Of a DNA stretch of 64,000 nucleotides, positions 12,032 through 22,379 are shown one piece after another. The translations under genes were made by a program, and so were the position numbers. Below the pieces are notes generated by a model that was not told the DNA's origin, did no database searches, and saw only the letters and a list, made by a program, of their open reading frames with translations. Within the stretch, counting starts at the first letter, position 1. Each line of letters begins with the position of its first letter. Source of the DNA: Darksidea phi (Eukaryota > Ascomycota > Dothideomycetes > Pleosporales > Lentitheciaceae); the NCBI GenBank assembly GCA_030770425.1, contig JASJFT010000044.1, positions 1 through 64,000 on the forward strand, read 5' to 3'.

Positions 12032-13082
12032 ATGAAGATCACTGCTTTCATCGCTTTGGCCGCCGCCGAGCTCGTCGCCGGCCATGCCACTTTCCAGTTC
12101 TTCGCGAAGAACGGAGGAGCGCAGACCAATACTGGTGTTCGAGGAACCTCAGATCTGAACAATCCCATCTATTCTACTGCTGAGGGCCTCGCCTCCGACT
12201 TGATGATTTGCAAGGGCGGTGCGGCTGTTGATGGACAGTTCAAGGTTGCCGGTGGTGACAAGCTCACCCTCCAGTGGCATCACGGCCCTAGCACGCCCGT
12301 CCCTGGCGATGCCGATGAGCCTATTGCTCAAGTATGTCTAATGCTCTTTCATGTCTTGATCCTGACTAACGTTTGTTCAGTCTCACAAGGGCCCCATCAT
12401 GGTCTACATCACGCCTGCCGCGACTGAAGGAAAGAGTGGCTGGGTCAAAATCTACGAGGACGGTCTCACGGGCACCACATGGGCCGTCGACAAGTTCTAC
12501 GCCAACGGCGGCACCATCGATGTCACTCTCCCCGACCTCACTGCCGGCGACTACCTCATCCGCTCCGAGATCATCGCCCTCCACGAGGGCTACCGTGCAG
12601 GTGGCGCCCAATTCTACAACGGCTGCGGTCAAATCACCGTCACCTCATCCGGCTCCCTAACTCTCCCCGCCGGTGACGATCTCAGGACCGTGTACAAGAC
12701 CGACGACAAGGGTGTGTTGGTCGACATCTACTCCGGCGCCACAAGCTACCAGATCCCCGGCCCGGCTCTCTGGAATGGTACCAGCTCTGGTTCTGCTCCT
12801 GCCCCGGCCCCGTCCTCGACCAAGGCCGCTTCTACCACTGCTGCCCCTTCAACCACTGCCGCCCCTTCGACGACTGCCGTTGCCCTCGCTACCACTTCTG
12901 CAAACGCGCCCGCCCCCACCACCCTCGTCACCTCAACCAAGCCCGCTCCTACCGGCGGCGCCGCTTCCGGCTGCATCAAGAAGTACTACCAGTGCGGTGG
13001 CAAGGCCTACACCGGCTCCACCAGGTGCGAATCTGGCCTCACTTGCAAGAAGCACAACGACTGGTACTCCCAGTGCTTGTAG
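12032..13082 (+). CDS. AA9 lytic polysaccharide monooxygenase with C-terminal CBM1
   Basis: Exons 12032..12331 and 12381..13082 (49-nt intron, branch CTGAC/CTAAC) encode 333 aa. Seventeen residues of signal peptide end at Gly-His, so cleavage exposes His18 as the N-terminal copper-brace histidine (HATFQFF). The second copper region is LQWHHGP with SHKGPIM after the splice, and QFYNGCGQI holds the Gln-x-Tyr motif of AA9 enzymes. A Pro/Ser/Thr/Ala-rich linker (about residues 240-295) leads to a CBM1 cellulose-binding module with Cys pattern YYQCGG...[18 protein letters not shown]. It is predicted to be secreted and to cleave cellulose or related beta-glucans oxidatively. ATG 12032 is chosen over the in-frame upstream ATG at 11966 because it gives a proper signal peptide. 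Confidence 0.95.
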
Positions 13083-13379
13083 ACTCGCTACATACTACCG
13101 AGGGCAAATGGCATCTTTCTATACGGCCAGGCGTTACAACGGTCTTCTTTTCCAATTTTTTTAGATGGAAGAGTGTACATTCTTACTCCGGGGGGCTTTT
13201 GGATTTGTGGAACTTCTACTTTTCTTGTTTGATCGCTGCTAGAGCAGTCGTATTCATTTCTGTGTAAATATGTATTCATGACGACTGGAATCGGACGATT
13301 TATCTTGGTTACTCGTCTATGACGAGTACCGCTCTACAAAATGCGCTTTTTATGGCTTTGCATGTCACTGTTATACACT

Positions 13380-14947
13380 TCACGCGCTCGTGCCCCGCCG
13401 TTCCATCTCCATCGCCGCAATAATCGCACATCCAATCCCACTTCCATCCTCTGCACTCGTAATAATGATCGGATCCTCCCCTCCCTTTCCTCTATCCCAA
13501 TCCAGAATCTCTCCCAGCGCCTTCGCCCACCTCCTCTTGAATTTGGGATGTTTGTTCGCCACACTACCATCCGCAGCGACATGTCCCTCTCTAATTCCTT
13601 CCTTCAGGCAAATAGCAGCAACACCACACGCGCACAACCTCGCTCCACGCACAGCGATGAGTTCAGCGAGGCGACGAGAGAGTTCGATCTCTTGGTCATT
13701 GACGGATAAGTTGAGTGATTTCCTGAACATTTCGCGTGATACATTGAAACCTTTGCTTTCGTCGTCTTCGATCTGCGAGAGGAAGCCTGTGTCGATGCTG
13801 TAGGGTTTTCGTAACGTCGCTGTATCCTGGTCTCTAAGGATGAGATTGCGGTCTGCAAGATCGACGAGGATGAGGCGGGAGATCTCGCCGAGATACAAGC
13901 CTGCAGATAGTTTCTCGAAGGTCTGCTCGCCTGGTCGAGGGGATTCTCTGTCGATTTGCTCGTCGTACTTTGTCCGAGGCAAGACGCGATGAGAGTTGTC
14001 GAACGCGCCGTATTCACAGTTTATCGCCATTTTGTTGGACTTGGGCTTGCCGCTGCTGGCTTCCAGTCGTGGATCGTTTTGATCGAGCTTGGTAATCGAG
14101 GAAACGGAGGACATGTACGCTGCGTTACACCCAGTGCCAAATATCGCGCCGATTATCGTGTGAGGGTCATTGTAGGCTGATGCTATCATAGCGCCTACAG
14201 TGTCATTGATGACGCAGACCAACTCTAGTGGTAAATCTCTTTCTTCCATCTTCTGGCGAAGTTGTGCTGCTACATCCTGGCCTTCCACACCTTTGATATC
14301 GAAACCTTTCGTCCAGGTTTGTAATACGGCGTGGTCGATCTTTTCTTGCATCGCTGGGTAACTGAATGTGAACCCCAGCGCCATTGGATTGTCCCTCCGG
14401 TAAGTTTTGTCGAGGCCTTTTTGTTGCAGAAAGACTTGCAGTTTCTCGGCGACGTACCCCCATAGCTCGTCTGCGGATGACGTCTTGATGTGATCTGGTA
14501 GCTTGAACTGTTCCTGATCCAAACTCGACTTCGTCTCTGGTGTCTCGGGGTCCGCTTCATCGCCATGAAGCGTAACCTTGCAAACGCGCAAATTTGTACC
14601 ACCAAGATCGAGTGTGAGGAATGTGCCCTTCTCCTTCCCAGAGGGCATGTCGTGGACCCAGGAAATGTTCATGGGTATGTTTTTGCCGTTCTCCCTTAGA
14701 CCTGAAATCATCAGCCATGCACTTTTCTTCGAGGTTCGCGGGTGCCGTTAGATCTCTATCTACCTTCTTCAAGCTCCTCTGTAAACCTGCTCACGATCTG
14801 CTTCAACTTCTCGCACGACACCCAAAACTCCTCATCCAGCCTCTCCAACTCCTTCTCAATCTCCGGCGATAGATCGGCCATGGCATCCAACTCCGACCGC
14901 TGGCGCCACGAGCTATCCCTCGTAACCAGCTCTGCTGAAGACGGCAT
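13380..14947 (-). CDS. Hexokinase-family sugar kinase
   Basis: Exons 14947..14764 and 14701..13380 (62-nt phase-1 intron) give 501 aa. LTLDLGGTNLRV is the phosphate-1/ATP segment, LGFTFSYP precedes the sugar-binding region, and INDTVGAMIASAY carries the catalytic Asp. Further hexokinase blocks are IIGAIFGTGCNAAY and INCEYGAFD, with SAEDGSGIGCA near the C-terminus. It phosphorylates glucose or another hexose in the cytosol. The N-terminus (MPSSAELVTRDSSW) differs from what I recall of fungal hexokinases and glucokinases, so it may be one of the divergent hexokinase-like paralogues found in fungi. The motifs look intact, so activity is plausible but not assured. Confidence 0.9.
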
Positions 14948-15067
14948 CTTCAGCTCGTAAAACGTGGTAGAATATCTAGTCGAGATTCAAACCAGCCTGG
15001 AAGACTTGAGGTAATAAAAGGCGAAGGAGCTGCATCGCGAAAGCCTACCCTTGCAGTTCCGACATGG

Positions 15068-15075
15068 TGACGTCA
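15068..15075. promoter_or_regulatory. Palindromic TGACGTCA (CRE/ATF-type) site upstream of hexokinase
   Basis: A perfect 8-bp palindrome TGACGTCA lies about 120 nt upstream of the hexokinase start codon. In fungi this sequence is bound by ATF/CREB-type bZIP factors acting in stress and cAMP responses. A single chance match is possible. The rest of the spacer 14948..15529 shows no gene. Confidence 0.35.
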
Positions 15076-15529
15076 GTGCTGTTCTTTCCTTCTTTCCGGA
15101 TGAGCCAAGCGCCAAAACGTCCCGTGTTAGTTTGAAAGGGGGATTACTTCTTTTGTAGTAGTGACGTTTTCTAGACAAGTCAAGGAGTTGCCTCGGATGA
15201 AGAATTGGTGGGGTTGTAGTGGGGTAAGGGTACGGGACAGTGATGAACAATCACAAAGAAAACCCCACAGAAAAGACCAGCGTGATAGCGATGGAGTAGA
15301 GAGAAATTATCTGTATGTGAATGATCGTTGAATAATATGTCTATAAATGATGCCATTGAAGGCCCGTGGTATCTGCCCGCCATCAAAAGCCCAAACGCCA
15401 GTCTACCATGCAGCCTGTTCCGTCCTATCATGCTGTTGACAAAGGAAAATAGCCGTCGAGGCTAGTTGTGTCACCACCGGACCTTTATGTGATTCTCGCG
15501 CCCTCTGCTTGCGACTCGTCCGCTGTCAG

Positions 15530-16496
15530 CTACGCGGTACATTTCTCCCGCGCGCCCTTTTTCTCCATCTTCCTCGCTCTCGCCGGTGCCTGCTTCATCT
15601 CCCCAACTCCTACATCAGTGGCATGTTTCAGCTCTTCTACTGCCGCTGCCCTCTGGTTGAGCAAAGAAAGATACGTCTGCCACCCGATCGCTATGACTCC
15701 ACCGAATATGCTTCTATACTCTAACGGTATGAACGCGAACATGAAAGCTGTGACAGCTGGCCAAATCTTGCAGCTGTTGATCCATGACACCGGGACTGTG
15801 TTTTTTATACGCTCGATGATTTCGGTGGGAGTAGCGCCCGATAAGAAGGATTGCATGCCGAAGAAGTAGGAGTTGAAGATGGGCGTGAAGAAGAGTTGGT
15901 TTACAGTAACCTATACGTTCCAAAGTTAGCCTTTACATGCGCTGAAGAGGACCGGAAGGATGTGTGCTAACCTTTGTCGTCAAAGACAACACTTTCGAGG
16001 TATAATTGAACGACTTGCTCAACCACAGAAACCACATGTATCCCGGCACAGCCGCCAGACCTCCGATCGTTAGCGCTCTTGCCGTCCTTGCCCAGTCTCT
16101 CTCTTGAGCCCAAGCTTGTACCCATCCTCTCTCCTCAGTTTCCTCTGCCTCTACCGCCGCTCTCTGTTCCGCACCAGGCGCTGACCCTAGACTCTGCGCA
16201 ACCAAGTCTCCAACGAAGTAGATTACGAGAGCGCTGAGGAACTGTGTTGTGTATGGTCGTCGCCGCTGGACACGTCCATATGCACGGAAGGGTTCGTAAA
16301 CGGGTTCGAGCCAGAGCCAGCTCGGTCCAGGGATCGTCTTGGTGCTCTCAGGCGCTTTCTGTGCAACCGGAGGCCGGGAAGCATTCCACCTTCTCACAAC
16401 TCTTGTTCTTGTTCCTCCAAACCCGAGGTTGGTGGTATTCGCTGATATCGAGGCGTTTGGGCGCCGCAGTCCCGCGGCGCAAGACGTGCGTATCAT
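15530..16496 (-). CDS. Mpv17/PMP22-family membrane protein
   Basis: Exons 16496..15972 and 15910..15530 (61-nt intron with CTAAC branch) encode 301 aa. The N-terminal 45 residues are Arg/Ser/Ala-rich without acids, like a mitochondrial presequence. The Mpv17 domain follows: RRRPYTTQFLSALVIYFVGDLVAQ, a segment of membrane helices, then after the splice VTVNQLFFTPIFNSYF and the signature WPAVTAFMFAFIPLEYRS...GWQTYLS. These are four-helix proteins of mitochondrial inner or peroxisomal membranes, implicated in metabolite or ion permeability. An insert of about 35 residues rich in Glu and Ala (EQRAAVEAEETEERG) sits between the first two helices and is longer than usual. The C-terminal tail is highly basic. 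Confidence 0.85.
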
Positions 16497-16704
16497 GATA
16501 CCGGGGCGTGGTGCAGCATGTGTGCTGTTTGCGGTGTGGGAGAGAGAGGTGGGTGAGAGTTAGGTGCTGAGGTTGCGCTGTCATCTGCATGCGCCTTGTG
16601 ACAAAACAGCCACTACCGAGAGGTTCGGCTTTCGGAAAGCGAGGGCAGAATGGCGGATAATGCTTCGGAAGCGAAGTTAGTCAGCAGCACCATGATGTAA
16701 CGTG

Positions 16705-17110
16705 TTCCACCAGGGCTCGTGCCAGCAGAACCTCAGCGAGTTCTATCCTCGTTGACAGTCGTCAACTATAGAACGCCGTCCCCTTCTGCCTCTCCTAGAG
16801 AGACCTGGACCTCAGAAACGCCTTATACTATTGCTCAGCTAGAGCAGCTAGAGCAGCAAGCTTGCCTTCTCAAGGGCCTTCTTTAGCGCTAATCATAAAG
16901 CCCAACAAGCCACGCAGTCAATCAGCTTATCAAGGGTTGCCAGCTAGTTATAGACTCAACTGTGATACTTGCGAAGGAGAATATAGAGCTTCGAGCAGCC
17001 AATCAACGTCGATAGCAGAAGCAGCAGGTGCGCCGTAGCTATATTGCCCGTGGGGGAGCTCTGCAGGCGCAGGAAGGCCAGTGTTTAGCTGATCAGGCTG
17101 AAAATGATGT
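16705..17110 (+). pseudogene. C-terminal relic of a pogo/Fot1-like DDE transposase
   Basis: One continuous frame can be read from about 16712 to 17100 if stops are passed. It shows a Ser/Pro-rich segment, a Gln/Glu coiled region (YTIAQLEQLEQQACLLKG), then a helix LAKENIELRAANQRR and the basic RRSYIARGGALQAQEG. This order is the usual C-terminal tail of fungal pogo-type transposases. At least four stops interrupt the frame, several of them TAG where CAG is expected. The catalytic DDE core is missing, so this is a 5'-truncated dead copy. Identification rests on remembered family features. Confidence 0.55.
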
Positions 17111-17479
17111 GCTAGGGGAGGTCAACGCGAGGGTCAGCCTGTGCGCCAGCGCGCACCACCACCGTGCTCGAAGTGCCATATTCAAGGCCATAAGAGGACT
17201 CAATGTACAGCTATCTAGGAAGCGTGCCTATAGAATTGCAATACAAATATTCTGGCGTTGTGACGCAATCAGTCAAAAACTGGCGTCTTTTTTGGTGGGG
17301 TGCTGGTGGCACGTTAGCCACTCAACTGCAAGCTGATATGAGAGTCTTTGGAAACAAATCGTCACGCGGTGCCCGGAAAAGCGCGGATACCAAAGCTATC
17401 TGAATCCCGTCAGCATCTAGTATACAACGAATCGCAAGGATAAGAGAAAGCTTCCGCGTTAACACTCAGGCTACGATAG

Positions 17480-17880
17480 GGGTTAATTCCAGGAACGACC
17501 TCCGTTTCTATGAGGTTCCGGGTAATAAGAATAGGAAAAATAAATCTTAAGGTATATAGAGACGCTATCCTCGGGCCTATTATTAAGTCCTAGCTAGAAG
17601 GCGGGGATAACTTGATAATAGAGGAGGATAATAATTCGGGTTACGGTACTAGGAAATCAAACTATATACGCTTCTAGAAAGATTTCAACTACCCGTCATC
17701 TCTAGACCTATTATCTATTGAGAACTATTGGCAACCTCCTAAACAATTTCTTAAGAAGCTTCCTTATTAGGATGAGTTCCAAACTCGAGAGCTTATATAG
17801 GAAGGTTGGGGTAATATCTCTGAGAAATTTATCAACTATATCGATGTGAGGGGTGAGATTACTAGGTACTGATTCTATAA
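17480..17880 (+). pseudogene. RIP-mutated Tc1/mariner-type DDE transposase relic
   Basis: In one frame from about 17492 to 17872 the protein reads as the C-terminal half of a fungal Tc1/mariner transposase. LEGGDNLIIEEDNNSGYGTR matches the second-Asp region, and SLDLLSIENYWQPPKQFLKK matches the 'SPDLSPIENxW' third-acid region. EGWGNISEKFIN is the trailing helix. Four in-frame TAG codons sit where tryptophan is conserved (for example before LEGG, KDF, DEF and EGW), as expected from TGG to TAG mutation by RIP. Non-functional. The upstream part of the element is not recognisable. Confidence 0.65.
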
Positions 17881-17910
17881 CTCTAAGGAGACGTCCTACA
17901 TAGAGGTTTA

Positions 17911-18553
17911 GTATAAGCCTACAGCCTCAAGTCCAATTACTGATTCCATACAAAAAACCGCCAAAATACCCTGTTCGTATGAGGTTTTCTATGGGCGGGC
18001 GGTTTAGTCATGATTTTGGTGTCCGAGCTATTTCGGGCACCGTGTGATCGTCAAGTTCTTTGAAGATACGGTGCTAGGAGAAATGTCAGTGTTCCTTAGT
18101 TCACCGCAAAGGGTGAGACTGCGACGCTTGTACTAATCCTAAAACTACATCTAGTCTGACTACTCCCCTTGAACTACGTGATACGTTGAGTTTGCTCGAG
18201 AAGCTCTACCGACACAAGCTGGCTGGGGCCAAGGACTGGTCCTCACCTCCGTCTCGACTGTGATAATGTGGGTGACGACAAGCCTAGGTATTCTCACGTC
18301 CTAATCACGCCGAGGTGCCCAACCGTGGGGTATCCGTACTCTGAGCAACCCATACCTGCAATAGTTAAATGCTTTGGCGCCAGCAGACTAAGCCAAGGGG
18401 CAGGGTATGTCGCGTATGCTTCCTACCGAAAAGCATATACCCAGGCAAGGTACTTGACAGGATGAGGATCCTCGTACTGGTAGTCGAGCGGGGATTGGCT
18501 GTAAAGAAGTGGCTAACTTCAAGCCGTTCTAAATGCCGACCGGTTGGTGTGGA
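17911..18553. other. No gene seen
   Basis: About 640 nt between the transposase relic and VPS51. Short frames at 18268..18465 and 18369..18557 have no recognisable content. Probably more transposon-derived or intergenic DNA. Confidence 0.4.
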
Positions 18554-19408
18554 TTAGTCCGAATCATTCTCCTCGCGCATGATGTCTTCGCACTGGGCTC
18601 GTAGCTCCTCCACACCAGCCACACCTTTCCACTTGTCCAGTATCTTGCTGACCTCCTCCCACTCTGCCTCCGCCTCCTCGTCTTGCTCTTGATCGATCAT
18701 CTCCTGTAACCGCCGTGGTGTGTCTAGCACCCATCGCACGGTCTCTTGCTGTCTCCGCTTGTTGGCAATCTCTTTTTTCTCTTCGTCCTCCCCATCCATG
18801 GATATCTCAATGCCCAGACCTACCTGTATTGGCTTCGTAGGTAACGCTTGCATAGAAGAAGACAATGACGCAGCTGTCTCGGCAATATGCGCTATAGCTG
18901 GGCCGAGGGTATGTGTGGTAGGAGCAAGTGGATCCATATTGCCGCGCATGCGCCGGATGGTACTAGTGGCAGAGAGGAGCTTGGAGTAGTTGTCATACAC
19001 GAGCGATTTGCGGTCGCTGTCGAGGTTCCGCACTTCTACACATGTGTTAGCGAATGCCACGCGCATGTGTTCCTTGAACATACGAGATATCAGATCTGCC
19101 TCCACCTTCAAGACGCCCTGCAAGCCCTCTCTTGCGAGTAGGTTGTTCACGAAGGCATCCGCGTCGAAATCGGTAGCGTCGAGCTCGGTCAATGTCTCGG
19201 CGTCCTCGGGCCCAAGCTCCGTCCGCGAAGACTCTTCAGAGATCTTGGAGTCTGTATCCTTGGCGGTAGCTTTGATGCCATAGTAGTCGCGCAGGGCAGT
19301 GCGGTTCCGGCGTATGCTGGGAGGTCGCGCGGAGCTATCAAACGAGGTTCGGGTGGATGAGGGACTGCGTATGGAGGAGCTGACGCGAGGCGAGGCGATG
19401 GTGGACAT
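18554..19408 (-). CDS. VPS51: Vps51-type subunit of the GARP/EARP tethering complex
   Basis: A single exon encodes 284 aa. The N-terminus is Ser/Arg-rich and disordered. It is followed by RNRTALRDYYGIK, the short LRDYYG motif typical of Vps51 N-termini. The Vps51/Vps67 domain then spans about residues 80-170, with DFDADAFVNNLL, VRNLDSDRKSLVYDNYSKL and IRRMRGNMDPL. The C-terminal part is an acidic coiled segment. The protein would tether endosome-derived vesicles at the trans-Golgi. The length is short compared with animal Vps51 but normal for fungi. It is divergent from RMI1 with 205 nt between start codons. Confidence 0.88.
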   Translation of the reverse strand: MSTIASPRVSSSIRSPSSTRTSFDSSARPPSIRRNRTALRDYYGIKATAKDTDSKISEESSRTELGPEDAETLTELDATDFDADAFVNNLLAREGLQGVLKVEADLISRMFKEHMRVAFANTCVEVRNLDSDRKSLVYDNYSKLLSATSTIRRMRGNMDPLAPTTHTLGPAIAHIAETAASLSSSMQALPTKPIQVGLGIEISMDGEDEEKKEIANKRRQQETVRWVLDTPRRLQEMIDQEQDEEAEAEWEEVSKILDKWKGVAGVEELRAQCEDIMREENDSD

Positions 19409-19613
19409 GATAAGGGTTGATTCAGATTATCAGGTTGCGGAAGTATTGCGGAATAGAAAGTTGGAAGTGTGAGGCACTCGCCGAGATTCCCTGCGCCAAG
19501 CAATCTAGGGCTGGACTAGCAGGAGGCTCTGTATCATAGCTCGACGCGTCCCACGTCTTGTACATCGCTGCTCCTCGATAACAGCAGAGGAAGCGGCCAA
19601 TTGATGGCCAACG
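19409..19613. promoter_or_regulatory. Shared 205-nt bidirectional promoter of VPS51 and RMI1
   Basis: The two start codons face away from each other across only 205 nt, so both promoters must overlap here. No specific factor site was identified. Confidence 0.5.
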
Positions 19614-20300
19614 ATGGCACATAACCTCATAACAGAGCTCACACAGCACCTGAATGCCCGTCACCTCTACCCCACCGCCGCATGGCTGCAAAGCTTCGTT
19701 TCCACCACGCGTCCGAACACGCCCATGCCCGCGCTGAAGCAGACGGCACTGTTCCGGCTACTCGCTACAGACATTACGACTTCTCTTGCACCACCTACCA
19801 ATACCGTCTTCCCTGTGGACGTCCTCAACGCCCAAGTCCAGTCTCGCCCTGTCGCCGGCCCGGTCGTCTGCCAGGTCCTAGACATTGACGACATTGGCCT
19901 CTCCCGGTGGGCACAAGTCGAAGCCATCGAGGCGAAAGAGCGCGGGGAGACGACCAAGGGACGAGAAATCGTGCGCGTGGTGGAAAACGAGGACGAAGGC
20001 ACGACGGTTGCGCCCGCGATCCAGAGCAAAGGGCCCTTCAAGTTGCTGCTGCAAGATGCGAAAGGAGCCCAGGTCTATGCACTGGACCTGCGGGGCATCG
20101 AAGGACTCAATACGAACATGACCATAGGCGCAAAGCTCTTGCTGCGGAATATCCATGTCCGCCGGGCTGTCGTCATGCTCGAGCCCGGCAGTGTGCAGCT
20201 TCTGGGCGGCAAGATGGAGGCGCTTGACAAGGCATGGAAGGAGGGGCGGAAGGAACGACTCATGAATGCTGCCAAGGCTGCCGGCGAGGCTGCGAGCTGA
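19614..20300 (+). CDS. RMI1: RecQ-mediated genome instability protein 1 (Rmi1)
   Basis: A single exon of 228 aa. An N-terminal helical region (about residues 1-55, HLNARHLYPTAAWLQSFV) precedes an OB-fold: GPVVCQVLDIDDIGLSRWAQ, then GPFKLLLQDAKGAQVYALDL, MTIGAKLLLRNIHVRRAVVML and SVQLLGGKMEAL. This is the fungal Rmi1 pattern. Rmi1 binds Top3 and the RecQ helicase Sgs1 and stimulates dissolution of double Holliday junctions in the nucleus. Between the two OB blocks is a charged insert (about residues 105-140). The length fits yeast-like Rmi1, which lacks the extended C-terminal part of the human protein. Confidence 0.85.
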   Translation: MAHNLITELTQHLNARHLYPTAAWLQSFVSTTRPNTPMPALKQTALFRLLATDITTSLAPPTNTVFPVDVLNAQVQSRPVAGPVVCQVLDIDDIGLSRWAQVEAIEAKERGETTKGREIVRVVENEDEGTTVAPAIQSKGPFKLLLQDAKGAQVYALDLRGIEGLNTNMTIGAKLLLRNIHVRRAVVMLEPGSVQLLGGKMEALDKAWKEGRKERLMNAAKAAGEAAS

Positions 20301-21346
20301 ACGCCGCCCCAGGCAACCCTTTGCCTCTCTATTCATTGCACTCATCCGAGCCATTGCAAGCCTCAGTCATGCTGGTGAAGCCTCTATATTGGCGCGCTCC
20401 ATGACCGACATGGCGCACAGAACAAGCCTCGGCCATCCGCATCCCACATCCAACTCCGGCTTGCTGACGATATTGTCTCATATTAGGGACTTGGGCTTCG
20501 ATGGAACCGTTTACTTTGCTGATGCCTTGCCAATTGAGGAACGAGTAATGACAATTCAAGACGTGCATACCGAATATGCAATGAACGACACAACCGGCTC
20601 AGTTACTGCTGGCTCTATGGATTTAAGAGGTTACCTCCCACCAGTTCAACTGAACCGGAATCAATATGATATACCATATGCATTGTATACCGGTAACATG
20701 AAGCCTAACCCTCTCAATCAGCACGCAAGAGCAGTGCTTCCCCTTCTTGTCTGTGGATCTTGATATCATTTTGGAGGATAATAGAGGCGAGGACGACACA
20801 GATCGTTTTACCGCGTTTTAGCGAGGACCGAAGCGTTATTAAACGAAACGCTGGTTCTGTCAGTGTTGCTTCTAAGGTTGATCGACCGTGCCCAGGCGTT
20901 GCTAAACACGGGTTAAAGCGAGAAGAGCTGGAAGGATTGCTTAGAGCGCTGAGCCAGCAAACATCCTTGCCTTGCAGGTCTGTAACGATAGTATGTGCAC
21001 AATCAAACTTGTTTGAATCGTGGGTTGCTTCTTATTTCCGATTGCACCGACGTTGATCGTTCGATTCACTTAAGCACTGCCATGCTCGCTCATCGCTACC
21101 CAAGGTGTTGGCACAGCCTCTGCGCTAACAACCACTCAGATTGATCAATGAGGTAGATCCTACGTTCGGGACGCTTAGGCAAAGGCCAAGATGGAAATCA
21201 GCGTGAATCCTACTCAGGCTAATGACGTCATTCTCTTACTTCGTTGCTCGGATGCTTAAAAGCTAGGGTAGTCTCGTCCGAATACTTCCATTACCTACAA
21301 CCTAGGTGCCACAACCGAAGAAAAACCAACGATAGCTTCCATCACA
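20301..21346. other. No supported gene in about 1 kb
   Basis: The open frame 20266..20763 overlaps the RMI1 3' end and shows no recognisable domain. Another at 20760..21056 is similar in quality. Neither is annotated. Confidence 0.4.
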
Positions 21347-21726
21347 ATGACCAATACCACGAATACCAACACTCTAGCCACCACCCAAGGTAATTTCCCC
21401 ACCCTATCACTCTCACCACCCAAACTATCTAACATCCCTCCTTCATAGAAGCCACTTCCACAACCACACCCGCATCGCATCTCAACCCGCTCAACAAAGT
21501 TGTCGGCGCCATCAAAGACTCCCTCCACGGCAAAAAAGAAGAACCCTCGCCAGCGCTCCAAGAAGCCATACAGAAAATGGAAGAGCGCAAGGCTAATAAG
21601 GTGGCGGAGATGCAGGCTGAAGGCAAGGATACGAGGGCGTTGAGTGGGAGGCGAAGGGATCGGGTTGAGATGAGTCCCGGGGAGGGGGCTGTTGGGGCGG
21701 GGTCGTTTGCGCTGTTTGGGTCGTAG
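21347..21726 (+). CDS. Small unrecognised two-exon protein (106 aa)
   Basis: Exons 21347..21389 and 21449..21726 join across a 59-nt phase-1 intron (donor G|GTAATT, acceptor TTCATAG) to give 106 aa. The first 25 residues are almost only Thr, Asn, Ala and Ser. The middle is a charged helix (SPALQEAIQKMEERKANKVA), followed by a basic cluster (SGRRRDRVEM) and a Gly-rich end, SPGEGAVGAGSFALFGS. There is no signal peptide or membrane segment. I do not recognise the family. Good splice sites, strong codon bias towards C/G third positions and frame agreement support a real gene that single-exon scanning would miss. Confidence 0.6.
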
Positions 21727-22379
21727 GGTAGTAGGTAGGATGGGGAAAGGGGTGGGGATGGGAAGAGGGCGGGTTGGTTGTGTGTTGGTTGTTCTTTTTT
21801 CAAGTTGGGAAATGTCGCGAGAGAATGTGTGGTAGCCCTTCGACGATTTTTTATCCATCAACCCATGGGTTGCTTCCGAGAACTTGCATGATGGATGGGC
21901 AGTTATTTTTCCTATTGCTCTTGTCACATATGAGGCTTGGTGGGCGGTCACTCTCCTGTAGAGATAAACCAACGCTCCGAAACAAAGAGTCTACAGTGTA
22001 AAGGTTGGTTTTGGAGGTTTTCGTTGTCACCGTCACAGCTGCCTGCAAACTTATAGAACAGAATACTTATATAAAGTTCTTTCTCTAAAATCATTTTTGC
22101 TTCCCTAAATAAAAGCTTCCTGAACAGTTTGTCTATCGTCAAACATTTTTTCCTCTACACTCACCACCACAACTTCACTAATAATGACAAGACGGCGGCC
22201 CCATCTTGCCAGGTACTTGAGGAAGCCGCAAAAGGCGTCATAGCCACGCTCGGGACGGCAGCGACCGCAGTTTTTCAGCTAGAGATGGGCGGACATGCTA
22301 CAGCGCCCACCGAGGCGGTTGTAGGAGTAGAACGACATCCGAGCGTCCAAAGTAGGGATGGCACATGTCATCTGCTTCG

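Noticed and set aside
20266..20763. 165-codon plus-strand frame after RMI1
   Set aside because: It overlaps the RMI1 end in another frame and shows no coding-like composition or motif.
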